Shown here: positions 29,901 to 38,884 of the stretch, piece by piece
How the letters are laid out: every line of letters starts with the position of its first letter
How positions within the stretch are numbered: the stretch's first letter is position 1
NCBI GenBank assembly: GCA_022925895.1
Contig: JAKSYS010000201.1
Location: forward strand, 26,233-90,232
Direction: 5' to 3'
Length of the DNA: 64,000 bases
DNA from: Fragilaria crotonensis
Taxonomy: Eukaryota > Bacillariophyta > Fragilariophyceae > Fragilariales > Fragilariaceae
Made by a program: the position numbers and the translations under genes
Notes under the pieces: generated by a model
What the model saw: only the letters and a program-made list of their open reading frames with translations
Databases searched by the model: none
What the model was told of the DNA's origin: nothing

Positions 29901-31332
29901 CGAGATGAATCCAAAATACATTCCATTTGTGACGATCGAAAACGGAGTCAAGGTGCTTTACGTGAGGCTAATCAAAGCGATCTATGGTTGCGTACAGTCC
30001 GCACTGCTATGGTACAAGCTCTTCTACTCGCACCTGCAAAAGATGGGTTTCGTACTGAACCCATACGACCCATGTATAGCGAACAAGGTCATCAACGGAA
30101 AGCAGTGCACCATAGCATGGTACGTGGACGATATGAAAATTTCCCACGTCGATGCGAACGTGGTATCACAAATAATTGAGCAGATTGAGGAGCGGTTCGG
30201 AAAGATGACGGTCACCCGAGGGCGCGAGCACATTTTTCTCGGCATGAAAATTGTGTACAAGCAAAATGGAACCGCAGAGATAACCATGCGCGACTATCTG
30301 GAAGAAGCAATCGCAGAATCGGGTATGAATATACGCAGGTCGGCTGCCACTCCGGCGAGACGTGATTTATTTGAGGACGACCCCAACGCTGCGCCCCTAG
30401 ACAGAAAGACTGCTGAGGTATTCCACAGTGTCGTGGCCAAGCTCCTATACGTATCGATCAGAGCACGCATGGATATACTACTGGCAGTGATCTACCTTTG
30501 TACGCGCGTGTCGAGGAGTACGACGGACGACTGGGAGAAACTAAAGCGCGTGCTGGAGTACCTGAATGGGACTCTACACTACAAGTACACGATAGGAATC
30601 GATGACGTCGCAAAGATCAGATCGTGGGTTGACGCATCATATGCGGTACATCCCGACATGAAAAGCCACACAGGTGGTTTGTTGTCATTCGGAACAGGAG
30701 GTTTGATCTGCAAGTCGGGAAAGCAAAAATTAAACACAAGGAGCTCCACCGAGGCAGAAGTGGTTGGAGCGAGCGACTATTTGCCGAACATCATTTGGGT
30801 GCACATGTTTCTGGAAAAGCAGGGTTACAAAATGAAAGAGAGTATTATGGGACAGGATAACGAAAGTGCGATGAAACTAGAGAAGAACGGACGCATGTCA
30901 GCAGGCCAAAAGTCAAGGCACATCAACATACGATACTTCTGGATCAAGGACAGGACAGAGGCCAATGGAATCCACATCCGACATTGCCCTACGCTTGAAA
31001 TGCTGGCCGATTTTTTTACGAAGCCGCTCCAAGGAGCCCAGTTTCGACGTTTCCGCGATGTCATTTTAGGATACCGTCACGTTGACTCCCTTCGCCGCGA
31101 CCCCAATGCATCTATCGAGGAGCGTGTTGAAGAAAGACGAATCGATGCACATGATTCCGCGCCTGCTCGCAACACGTCGCCTCTGGACGAAGTAAGCGGT
31201 AAGGACCATGCCAGTAGAACCACGTGGGCAGACGTAGTAAAGGGACATGTGGCCGAAACGAAGCAAAAGCTGAAAGTAGAAAGTAAAGGATTGCGCACGA
31301 GATCACTTTCTCGAAACAATCCTGTTAAGTAG
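26836..31332 (+). CDS. Gag C-terminus and Pol polyprotein
   Basis: 1498 residues open. In order: a CCHC zinc knuckle at 118-131 (CYRCNNTGHYASDC); an aspartic protease active site ILLDSQST (Asp167; the usual DTG/DSG is DSQ, as I recall from diatom copia elements); integrase with Asp389 (CVDFFF), Asp446 (HGDHEF) and Glu of GEVERSIR (472-474); a strongly acidic Asp/Ala/Tyr linker of about 120 residues; reverse transcriptase with YVDD at 1096-1099; and RNase H starting near WVDASYAVH (Asp1266), with SSTEAE and ADFFTKPL. The first ATG lies inside gag, so the open frame is really the downstream part of a fused polyprotein. The last 69 codons lie inside the 3' LTR. Confidence 0.93.
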   Translation: MYTAEERARIARDCTLAAALIRGSDPTRYGTLVADLANQYSKGKDEYPTDITSAYSLLVNYRTPVNATYRARNSAVASESSTTPAQASAANEGSAMTFAQRSTSTPGTNGVTHEGITCYRCNNTGHYASDCPDEQASSTTSGTTLLQYGLMLAQGTTAIDPSWILLDSQSTISVFRNPDMLTNIRPSDRTLRAVTNGGFQDSTLVGDFPNLGPVWFNPASIANILSLADVRKVCRVTMDTIAEPAMHVHRLDGSTMKFVEHECGLYVYFPSNSSNNVGAYTLVSTVAEQKKLFSRRDIANADMARTLYRAIGRPSEAEFQRILDSGCIRNCPVTSLDAKRALTIYGPDIATLKGKTTRAGVAPRAPNFTAVALPPSVLEHHRDVTLCVDFFFVQGHIFFHTISRNIFFRTVRLVSDRTRSTILHELTTVCRTYTSRGFNIVAIHGDHEFACIRDDLHPVRVDIVPADSHVGEVERSIRTVKERLRACVHGLPFTRLPKIMIEHMVVDVVRCLNMFPAPHGISESLSPLSLVTGVPPPDYNHLRLEFGSYVQLFDNHEPSNTIRARTLGAIALTPTGNAQGDYFFLSLASGFRVARHRWTALPMTDTAIARVEALAKLEDQPLIQETGLVVEWRPDHPVPDDEYDRDYVRPARVPTDPPLAAGDFSSVDASELADLHADAAAHDVPPPVLTVPDQGAPMHQRQHDDDVAYDADAAEDRDAAHGADADDDRDASYGAADDADYQSGADDDDYQYGAYGDEGRQDGIPEDDIEAEDAVDAEDDIDAHIEEPEDIPDAAGYEAGEIEGDDIDEASSLVGGATSTNQGAQRVQYDLRDRSNRITHRFRAAMDEPFSNKSYFPPTQLLYYDIFKHIMTGDDNVVRGHTMTQMSANAGIKKHGRRAEEALLTEFSQFEDLNVYEPLDPNNLTKEQKEGALRAIPTIKEKRCGKLKGRTVADGRKQKSLYDKSETASPTVATDSLMISVGIDAHEQRDVGTSDIAGAYLKAYMKDYVIMKFTGISVDILCEMNPKYIPFVTIENGVKVLYVRLIKAIYGCVQSALLWYKLFYSHLQKMGFVLNPYDPCIANKVINGKQCTIAWYVDDMKISHVDANVVSQIIEQIEERFGKMTVTRGREHIFLGMKIVYKQNGTAEITMRDYLEEAIAESGMNIRRSAATPARRDLFEDDPNAAPLDRKTAEVFHSVVAKLLYVSIRARMDILLAVIYLCTRVSRSTTDDWEKLKRVLEYLNGTLHYKYTIGIDDVAKIRSWVDASYAVHPDMKSHTGGLLSFGTGGLICKSGKQKLNTRSSTEAEVVGASDYLPNIIWVHMFLEKQGYKMKESIMGQDNESAMKLEKNGRMSAGQKSRHINIRYFWIKDRTEANGIHIRHCPTLEMLADFFTKPLQGAQFRRFRDVILGYRHVDSLRRDPNASIEERVEERRIDAHDSAPARNTSPLDEVSGKDHASRTTWADVVKGHVAETKQKLKVESKGLRTRSLSRNNPVK

Positions 31333-31448
31333 GACCGAAGTTTGTTTAGCAACTTCCGACTATTTTTCAACATCGGTTGATCCCCTGGAGATAGACTATA
31401 CGGAGTTAAACGCTCAACGTATATCTAGGAAGATCTACTTCTGCAACA
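31125..31448 (+). repeat. 3' LTR
   Basis: Same sequence as the 5' LTR with one C fewer near 31385. It contains the C-terminal end of the Pol frame (to 31332). It ends 271 bp before the RPS5 start codon, in the same orientation. Confidence 0.95.
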
Positions 31449-31453
31449 GCATC
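31449..31453. repeat. Target-site duplication GCATC (pair with 25323-25327)
   Basis: The same five bases lie directly outside each LTR, as expected for copia integrase. Confidence 0.9.
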
Positions 31454-31719
31454 AGATACGAAGAACCCGACATACACGACTAAAGGGAATTTATCGATTT
31501 CATCACGCAAAGGGAAGTAACATATATAGGGTTCTTGATTCCTCAAATTCACAAAACTCCGATAGGGGGAGGGATAAACCATGACTGGTTCAGCGGGTAC
31601 ATCCAGCACCAAACCTTTTTACTCCTTACTTCATGACAAGTACCAGAAGTAAAGCCCGTAGCAAATAATACCAAACCCAAAAGCAGTCAGTCAAGCCATT
31701 GCGAATATCGGTATCCACC

Positions 31720-32561
31720 ATGGCTGAAGTTGAAGAACCAATCGTTGATGCCCCTGAGGAAGTGGAGGAAGTTGAGGAAGTTGATGATGTCGTAGAACAG
31801 GAGGAATTCGTTGTTGGGCACGGAGGAGCTGCTGAGATCAAGTTGTTCGGAAAGTGGTCCTTCGACGACATTGAAGTTCGTGATATCTCCCTGGTGGTAA
31901 GTACTCCTATTGTAGATGCAGCATGGGCTTTCGCATCGTGCCAGAATGAATGCTTCAGTCTCAAGCTGAAGCTTTTGCTTCTTCCTGAAGCGTGATATGC
32001 GTCGTCCGCTCATGTAGATCAATAATCCTCATCAATTCCATTCGTTTCCCACAGGACTATATTGCGTGCAAGGGCGACCATGCCACCTACCTTCCTCACA
32101 CTGCCGGACGTTACCAAAAGAAGCGCTTCCGCAAGGCTTCTTGCCCAATCCTAGAACGTCTTGCTTGCTGCTTGATGAAGAAGGGCCGCAACGCCGGAAA
32201 GAAGCTCATGGCATGCCGCATCATCCAGCACACTCTGGAAATCATCCACCTCCTTACGGACCAAAATCCCATGCAGGTAGTGGTGGACGCCATTATCAAC
32301 TCGGGACCGCGCGAAGATTCCACCCGCGTCGGAGGAGCCGGTGTCGTGAGACGACAGGCCGTCGACATGTCCCCCTTCCGTCGCGTCAACTACGCTTTGT
32401 ACTTGCTCGCCACCGGAGCCCGCGAAGCCGCCTTTCGCAACCTCAAGACCATGGCCGAGTGCCTCGCCGAGGAACTCATCAACGCCGCCAGAGGTTCGTC
32501 CAACAGTTACGCTATCAAGAAGAAGGATGAAATCGAGCGTGTTGCCAAGAGTAACCGTTAA
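31720..32561 (+). CDS. RPS5: 40S ribosomal protein S5 (uS7)
   Basis: CDS is join(31720..31896, 32055..32561), 227 residues. The 158-nt intron has GTAAGT...CACAG ends and phase 0; splicing joins DISLV to [21 protein letters not shown]. The start ATG 31720 ([14 protein letters not shown]) follows the acidic N-terminus typical of eukaryotic S5. Conserved blocks include [56 protein letters not shown] and [21 protein letters not shown] at the end. It binds 18S rRNA in the small-subunit head near the E site. Convergent with FtsZ downstream. Confidence 0.97.
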
Positions 32562-33106
32562 GGAGCGCAACGTTTACAAAATAAAGAAAAAAGTACGGTT
32601 TATTAAACATCACCGTCCCTTTTGTCGTGGAGCTCGTAGACTGTTAGGTCCGGACTGCACACTAGCATGATCAACCACGCCATGCCATGAGAAGGCAATG
32701 CCATTCAGCGACTTCGGTAGTTAGTATTAGTGGTGTGGGAGAATCCCGAGTGCGGAGTTTCCTGGGCACATATTGCACTCGCACACAGTAAGAAGGACAG
32801 CACTGCATATCCTACTACCCGGGGTACCAGCCGTTTCAGTCTTCAGTCAGCATACTGCACACATGATCCATGTATTCAGGGGCGAACTGAAGGGGCAGAA
32901 CTAGGACAGGCCATCCAACATCAAATCATCACTTGACCTTCTACAGACTTTCTTTGTATTGAGGGTTAAGCAATCGTTTCGTTACACAAATTATGCACGT
33001 TATAAGTTATGCGTCTTTCCTAGCAGCGATAATAGCACTTGCAATATTCTGTTTTCAGTGCGACAGGCGCCCGTCCCTTGACACCGCAAAGTCGTGCTTC
33101 AAGTTT
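32562..33106. other. Convergent intergenic RPS5 / FtsZ
   Basis: Holds both 3' ends. An AATAAA-like word occurs at 32579-32584 just after the RPS5 stop. No gene seen. Confidence 0.5.
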
Positions 33107-34465
33107 TCAGTCGCCAAGAAAGAGTCTTTTGATTCTCCCAAATAATCCTGTCTTTTTAGCAGGAATTATGATTCCCTCCGGTTTTCTGAACCCCCGAGTG
33201 ATCACCTTTGACGTTTCCTCCACACTGGCAGACTCTACGCCTAGAGGGCTCTTGGTGTTCATTCTTCGCTCCTTGTAAAAGTCGGGCTCCAACTTCCTGA
33301 ATAGCACCTCACTGTCTTGCTCGGCAAAGTCGCATGCCAGGACGGTGATACTCATTTCCTCCTTCATATTCGGGTCCACGAGCGCGCCAAAGATGATATT
33401 GGCATTCTCGTCGGCATTCTCAAAGATCACTTCGCTCGCTTCGTTAATCTCTTGCAGTCCCATATCCAAACCACCCACAATGTTGAAGACGATGCGACGT
33501 GCCTTCTGCAATGGAAAGTCCAGCAGAGGGCTACTAATGGCAGCTACGGCAGCATTCGCAGCACGGTTTTTACCAATTCCAGTTCCGACTCCCATGAGAG
33601 CTGTTCCAGCATCCTTCATGACCGTTCTGACATCGGCGAAATCGACATTGACAATTCCAGTCTTGAGGATGATCTCCGAAATACCAACAACACCCTGGCG
33701 AAGAATGTCATCAGCAACAAGGAAGGCGTCTGTAACGGGGGTATTGTCAGGAACGATTCTCAGGAGTTTGTCGTTGGATACTACAATCAGTGTATCGACA
33801 TTAGCTTTCAGTTCCGTAATAGCTTTCTCCGCCTGTTCCATTCGCCGCTTGCCTTCAAACCCGAACGGTTTCGTAACCACACCCACTGTCAAACATCCAG
33901 ATTCCTTCGCCGCAGCTGCTACAACCGGAGCAGCGCCACTCCCGGTCCCTCCACCCATACCAGCTGTAATAAACACCATATCACTTCCCTCCACGATAGC
34001 CTTAAGTTCTGCTAACGATTCCTTGGCCGCCTCACATCCCACACTCGGATCGCCACCGGCCCCCAGACCACGTGTAAGCTTCCTTCCAATGTTGAGTTTC
34101 TGAGTTGCCTTGGATTTGCTAAGAGCTTGCACATCCGTGTTGATGGCCCAAAAGGAGACACCCTGAATGCCAGTGGATATCATTCGATTCACGGCATTCC
34201 CACCCCCTCCCCCAACCCCCAAAACTTGAATCACACACGGCGGAGCGGGATCAGTCGGATCTCGTGATGAATGTAGTTGAAATTGTTGCTGTTTTTGTTG
34301 TTTGTGACTTTGTTGTCGCTGTTTTTGTAAATGTCTTTGTAGTAATACTCTAGATGGAGCATACAAGGCACTCCTACTATGTGCTAGAGGAGTCCGTTGT
34401 AGAGTAAAAGCACGAACTGCCGACGGTACCAACAGAAACCATAAAATGGTGCGAAACAACACCAT
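33107..34465 (-). CDS. FTSZ: Plastid division protein FtsZ
   Basis: 452 residues from ATG 34465. The frame is open to 34717, but ATG 34465 opens directly with a signal peptide ([18 protein letters not shown]) followed by FTLQRTP, a Phe+1 plastid motif. A Gln/Lys-rich transit region follows, then the GTPase: [15 protein letters not shown], the tubulin signature [52 protein letters not shown] and [17 protein letters not shown]. FtsZ assembles the inner plastid division ring using GTP. The C-terminus ([14 protein letters not shown]) is basic and lacks the bacterial DIPAFLR tail, so partner binding may differ. No introns. Confidence 0.95.
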   Translation of the reverse strand: MVLFRTILWFLLVPSAVRAFTLQRTPLAHSRSALYAPSRVLLQRHLQKQRQQSHKQQKQQQFQLHSSRDPTDPAPPCVIQVLGVGGGGGNAVNRMISTGIQGVSFWAINTDVQALSKSKATQKLNIGRKLTRGLGAGGDPSVGCEAAKESLAELKAIVEGSDMVFITAGMGGGTGSGAAPVVAAAAKESGCLTVGVVTKPFGFEGKRRMEQAEKAITELKANVDTLIVVSNDKLLRIVPDNTPVTDAFLVADDILRQGVVGISEIILKTGIVNVDFADVRTVMKDAGTALMGVGTGIGKNRAANAAVAAISSPLLDFPLQKARRIVFNIVGGLDMGLQEINEASEVIFENADENANIIFGALVDPNMKEEMSITVLACDFAEQDSEVLFRKLEPDFYKERRMNTKSPLGVESASVEETSKVITRGFRKPEGIIIPAKKTGLFGRIKRLFLGD

Positions 34466-34895
34466 CACGTCGTGTGACTTGCTGACTAGACGACAAGCGT
34501 AGACAAATTCAAAGCTATTGTTGTTGGTGATGTTTTGTATCCTGACGTATGCTTTGTGAATTGTTCCGTCGTGGTCGTCTCGGAGAATGTAGTAGCAGTG
34601 AGGTGCGGTTGTTGTTGTTGAGGGTGTATCTCGATAGGGGCCACCAAGAAGATACGGCAAAACGCCACCTACGACAGATGTCATACACGCACCCAACTCG
34701 ACGCTCGGCAGCAGCATCAGTTGGGACAGCGGACAGCGGACAGAGCGAGTTGTGTTACATAAGAGACCAATATTTCAAATTTTTCGAGATCCCGTAGTTA
34801 CAACAAAATTTCATGTCTTCAGCCAGTAAAATGTTGTTAAATGTGGACAAAAATGACAAAAACTCAATTTTGTCTACTAGCACTACTGGGAGGAC
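34466..34895. other. Upstream region of FtsZ
   Basis: No separate gene is supported. The FtsZ-frame extension to 34717 has no conserved content. Confidence 0.35.
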
Positions 34896-35367
34896 GAGTA
34901 TGAAGACGTGTGTATGTGTATAATGTGTAATAAATGCATGAAAACCGTATGCATACTGCATACAGTATATACATATTTTCTGGAACGCGTGGTACTAGTA
35001 CCTTATGTCAAGGCATACGCCGAGAGTACTGGTACCTGGTACTTACTACAAGGCAGCCAGACATACGTAGCACTGGACAACGATGCAACGTTGCAACATT
35101 GCAACCCAAGAGGGGTGATGAAGAAAAATGAGAGTATGAAGACGTGTGTATGTTTATAATGTGTAATAAATGCATGAAAACCGTATGCATACTGCATACA
35201 GTATATACATATTTTCTGGAACGCGTGGTACTAGTACCTTATGTCAAGGCATACTCCGAGAGTACTGGTACCTGGTACTTACTACAAGGCAGCCAGACAT
35301 ACGTAGCACTGGACAACGATGCAACGTTGCAACATTGCAACCCAAGAGGGGTGATGAAGAAAAATGA
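34896..35367. repeat. Direct tandem duplication of 236 bp
   Basis: Copy 1 is 34896-35131 and copy 2 is 35132-35367, both beginning gagtatgaagacgtgtgtatg. They differ at two positions noticed (gtgtataatg against gtttataatg; catacgccgag against catactccgag). The copies contain GTAC-centred words, a cgatgcaacgttgcaacattgc run and no gene. The duplication sits in the FtsZ-TM9 spacer. Confidence 0.9.
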
Positions 35368-35672
35368 GAGTCACCACCTTACCAGCCTTTGGTTCCTCGA
35401 CAACTGGGTCCTTTGTCCTTTGCAGATCCTTTCGACAAGCAGGGTCAACAATTCCTTTGAAGTTGAAACGTACTTAAGTATTAATCCGTTGCCTCAAAGT
35501 TATTGCTTGGAGTATGCTTGCCAGAGGAAGGCGAGGCAGTCGCAAATCTACCATAGATATAAACTCACCTACCATTGACTTATACTATATAGTACTCGAG
35601 TAGTATTTTGTTGCTGCTGTTTTTCCACAGGCGCAATCGAGACCAGCATCCCCGCATCGTAATGTTTTCGCT
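35368..35672. other. Spacer downstream of TM9 gene
   Basis: No gene seen. It holds the 3' flank of the nonaspanin. Confidence 0.35.
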
Positions 35673-37631
35673 TTAATCAACTTTGATAGTGCCAAAAATC
35701 TTGCGAATGAACCATAGAGACGTCAAGGAACCAACTGTCCCAGTCACCAACAACATGGCGAAGCTGAAGAGGAACATATACCCGAAATACAAGAGATAGG
35801 TCATGACCATCTTACTCGCCTCCAACGTGCGGAACCAAAAGATGGAATAGACGAACATGTAGAATGCGGTACTTCCTGCCGTGAAGAACGAATACCACCA
35901 CCATCTGTGATTTTCGGCGCAGAGTTGGTAGTACACCAACAAGACGGTGACTTCAGCGCAGGTAATGCAGAGAATCAAGAAGACGACCAGAGTGAACCCG
36001 AAGACGTAGTAGAATTGGTCCATCCACAAGGATGTCATGATGAAAAAGAATTCAACATAGGCAGCGGCGAAGGGAACAATACCAGTCACAGACATGCCAA
36101 CGAACGGGTGCAAGAGCGCAGGTGGCGGTGGAATGGCGCGGGCGATGGTCGACGTGACGGTAGGATACTCAACGGTTTCGGCCTTGTATCCAAAGTAGGC
36201 TCCCAAAAAGACCAATGGAATCGCAACACAGCACCACATGGCTGCAACAATCATGACATCAATGAAAGGCGCCGAAGCCGAGGAGTGCAAGAAGTAGAGG
36301 TAAATGTTGAAGAACAAAAAGATGAAGAAGGCGATTCCTGGAAAGAGAGTTGCAGTAAGGATAGTGCAAAGCTGCCACTGACGGCCGCGGAAAGACTTGT
36401 ACAAGCGGGAGGATGCGTATCCAGAAAGGATTCCGCAAAGCATGTAAAAGACCAAAGTAGCAATCATGAGGGATCCACGACGAGCTGGCGAGAGGAAACC
36501 AATAGCAGATAAGGAAATGACGCATAGAGTTGAGAAGAAAATCTGAACGCCAGTTCCGATGAAGACGGCGAAGATGATGGGGTAGTTGTCTGGCGGACGG
36601 AAGACGTCGGCGTGAACCAATTTCCAACCTGTCTCATCTACATCATCATCCTTTTCTTCGTCCGCGAGGGCAGCAATTGCGTTGTATCCAGCAATGTCGC
36701 GCTTCAAGTTTCGAACAAGGATGGAAATGACCAAAAGCGAAAGGAAAAGAACCACCAAGATGGAATTGGTGATGGAATACCAATGCACTTGAGCCGGAAC
36801 CAAGTGGTCTTCATTCAAATACACATCCCAACGAGACGCCCAGGCCGTATCAGATTGCACCCAAGAAACATCATAGGTATACATGATAAGCTCACTTGCT
36901 GAAACAATTTGGTTGGCACGGATCATGCCGCGCTCCATGTGGGCAGGAGGTGATGCGCAAGTGCTGAGAGGCTTGCTCCAGCCCGCAGCTTCCTCACCGT
37001 CCCACTCGTATCCGCCCTGAAATTCGTGGTGAATGGACATGGGTTCGACCGCAAAGCCCACAACGCGGTATCCCTCAACAGTGGGATCACGCTGATGGTA
37101 TTCCACAACAATGTTAACGTGATTGTATACGTACGCTTCTTGGGTGTCGGATGCGATGAATCCGATTGGGAAACCGCCGGCGTAGTGCTTCTGTCTCGCA
37201 CCGTCTTGAGTGAGACCAACAGCAGCAGAAGGCAAGTTATCAATGATCCAATTGTTGTGGTAACCATACTTGATGTGAAGCTTCAACTTGGCCGCATCCA
37301 ACTTGGAGAGCTTAATCTGGCAAAGCTTAGTGCAGTATGCATCCACCAACATGTTGAGAGAGAACGGAGAGCTCTGGATCTTGTTTCCAGTCAAGAATTC
37401 TCCCAAATTCTCACTGGCCATCTTCGGACCTTCAGCTGGGCGGCAAAAGGGAAGGCGGTAGTAGTCCTTGGGCACTTGCGTGTGGATCGAAGTCATGGAA
37501 TTCACCTTCAAAGGAACGTCAGCACCCCTATCAAACGTCTGCGGCTGAACGCCAGGTATGTAGAAACCTGCGGCCGGGCTGAGAAGCAGCAGAAGAGCCG
37601 TAACGCGATTAAGGGACATGGACATCATCAT
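35673..37631 (-). CDS. Transmembrane 9 superfamily protein (nonaspanin/EMP70)
   Basis: 652 residues from ATG 37631; the frame continues to 37682, but that codon is TTG. A signal peptide (LNRVTALLLLLSPAAGFYIPG) is followed by a lumenal domain of about 250 residues with YYRLPFCRP, LGEFLTGNKIQSSPF and WIIDNLP. A first helix (ILVVLFLSLLVISILVRNLKRDI) and then eight further helices follow, including the DVFRPP segment and the GSLMIATLVFYMLCGILSGYASSRLYK stretch. The C-terminus is KVD, the K-x-D signal that binds COPI and keeps TM9 proteins in the Golgi. These proteins help sort membrane cargo and act in adhesion and secretion. No intron. Confidence 0.96.
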   Translation of the reverse strand: MMMSMSLNRVTALLLLLSPAAGFYIPGVQPQTFDRGADVPLKVNSMTSIHTQVPKDYYRLPFCRPAEGPKMASENLGEFLTGNKIQSSPFSLNMLVDAYCTKLCQIKLSKLDAAKLKLHIKYGYHNNWIIDNLPSAAVGLTQDGARQKHYAGGFPIGFIASDTQEAYVYNHVNIVVEYHQRDPTVEGYRVVGFAVEPMSIHHEFQGGYEWDGEEAAGWSKPLSTCASPPAHMERGMIRANQIVSASELIMYTYDVSWVQSDTAWASRWDVYLNEDHLVPAQVHWYSITNSILVVLFLSLLVISILVRNLKRDIAGYNAIAALADEEKDDDVDETGWKLVHADVFRPPDNYPIIFAVFIGTGVQIFFSTLCVISLSAIGFLSPARRGSLMIATLVFYMLCGILSGYASSRLYKSFRGRQWQLCTILTATLFPGIAFFIFLFFNIYLYFLHSSASAPFIDVMIVAAMWCCVAIPLVFLGAYFGYKAETVEYPTVTSTIARAIPPPPALLHPFVGMSVTGIVPFAAAYVEFFFIMTSLWMDQFYYVFGFTLVVFLILCITCAEVTVLLVYYQLCAENHRWWWYSFFTAGSTAFYMFVYSIFWFRTLEASKMVMTYLLYFGYMFLFSFAMLLVTGTVGSLTSLWFIRKIFGTIKVD

Positions 37632-38884
37632 TGTAATCGTAGGTGTGATAGTGATATCACCTGCTGTAATGTGATTGATCAACCTCCGAATCGATGTAAT
37701 GCGGCTGCAATATGCGAATGTTGCTACAACCTACTTGTACTGAATATTACAACTGCTCACAACGGAATCTAAGGACTCGTATTCTTTATACCAAGGTCTA
37801 CGTTGGTGGCCCAAAAATGACCGAAATGGTCACATAAAACAACGAGCTCTCCGCCTATGTCATACTCCGAGTACGGAACTGTAGTAGGTTGTGTTTTGCG
37901 TGAAATTCGGAGACAGCGAATTGCGCACGCAACCTCACGCCAAAAATTCAGTAGTACTGTAGTATCCTTGTACTGTATGTACAAGAAGAACAAGTACAAG
38001 TATGTACGGGTGCATCCTTGCATACGCGCGTTTGAATGGAACGCTCCGGGCCAGACGGTCAGTACTAACCTACCGTTACTTAACTGTACTGTACTGATAC
38101 CATAGGCCTGTGGTACGGTATGATACTTACTAAAGAACATATAGAACACAGTACTCCGCTACTCTACTAAGAGAACTCCAGTACTCCCAATTCTACGTGT
38201 AGAATATCGTCTGATGACGAAATCTAGAGAGGGAGTGCCATTTAATCGGAACTCGGAACCACGTACAAGGACGTGTAAAGAAGCTATGCATACTGCACAC
38301 TGCATACTAAAATCTACGGTAGTTGAAGCGTTACTGTATTTTACATACGATTAGTACAACGTACCCCGAGTCCCCGAGACTGAGTAGAATTGGTAGTACT
38401 GCCTACAGAACTAATAGAATACTATGAAACAGTATGCTCCAGACTCCAGAGTCCAGAGTCCAGAGTCCAGAGTCCAGAGTACACAAGTACAACTGGGAAG
38501 TGGGAAGGTCGGCCATGCACCTCTGCTTGGAATTAATTGCATGTAGAATTTACGAGAAGAAACGTCATTTTACCGGACCTCCCTGGCAATCCGAGTCTCC
38601 GAGTAGATTACTCCAGTACTTGTACTGGAGTACGTGTCCACCGCCCTCCGGCATGATCCATGACGATGCAAGATGCAACATGCATCCCTTCTCGGAGGGG
38701 AATTAGATAGCAACATACCTTGAAACTGCGAACATTATACGTTGTAGAAGAGACTTAGTAGAAGCCCTCCAGAAAGCGATGCACCCAGGACTTGAACCAT
38801 TATGGGAATCCAAATAGATAACATGTACCACTAAATATCATGTTCAGAATCTATCCTCCCCGTTAACACATCTTCGCCGCCAAA
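37632..38884. other. Intergenic, 1.25 kb, GTAC-rich
   Basis: No gene supported. Many GTAC words occur from 37860 to 38650. A seven-base tandem repeat (ccagagt) of five units lies at 38446-38480. A T-arm-like word on the minus strand near 38785-38800 is discussed under rejected items. Confidence 0.45.
38446..38480. repeat. Five copies of a 7-bp tandem repeat
   Basis: Perfect (ccagagt)x5. Confidence 0.9.

Larger units (their letters stand above)
25328..31448 (+). mobile_element. Ty1/copia LTR retrotransposon (diatom CoDi-type), nearly intact
   Basis: 6121 bp, bounded by 325- and 324-bp LTRs (TG...CA) and a 5-bp target duplication GCATC (25323-25327 and 31449-31453). Gene order is a small leader ORF, gag, protease, integrase, reverse transcriptase, RNase H, which is the Ty1/copia order. 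The LTRs differ only by C5 against C4, so insertion is recent. The polypurine tract before the 3' LTR is weak (cgaggagcg). No clear tRNA primer site was identified after the 5' LTR. The coding DNA looks more GC-rich than its flanks. It lies between hydrolase 3 and RPS5. Confidence 0.95.

Noticed and set aside
33345-34103. 252-codon plus-strand frame
   Set aside because: Antisense shadow of the FtsZ GTPase domain.
37026-37772. 248-codon plus-strand frame, and 35907-36512
   Set aside because: Antisense shadows of the TM9 gene; no conserved content.
38767-38840. tRNA-like minus-strand segment (GGTTCAAGTCC T-loop, AGTGGTA D-loop-like word)
   Set aside because: The T stem and acceptor stem do not pair and the anticodon arm is poor. 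At best a tRNA relic.
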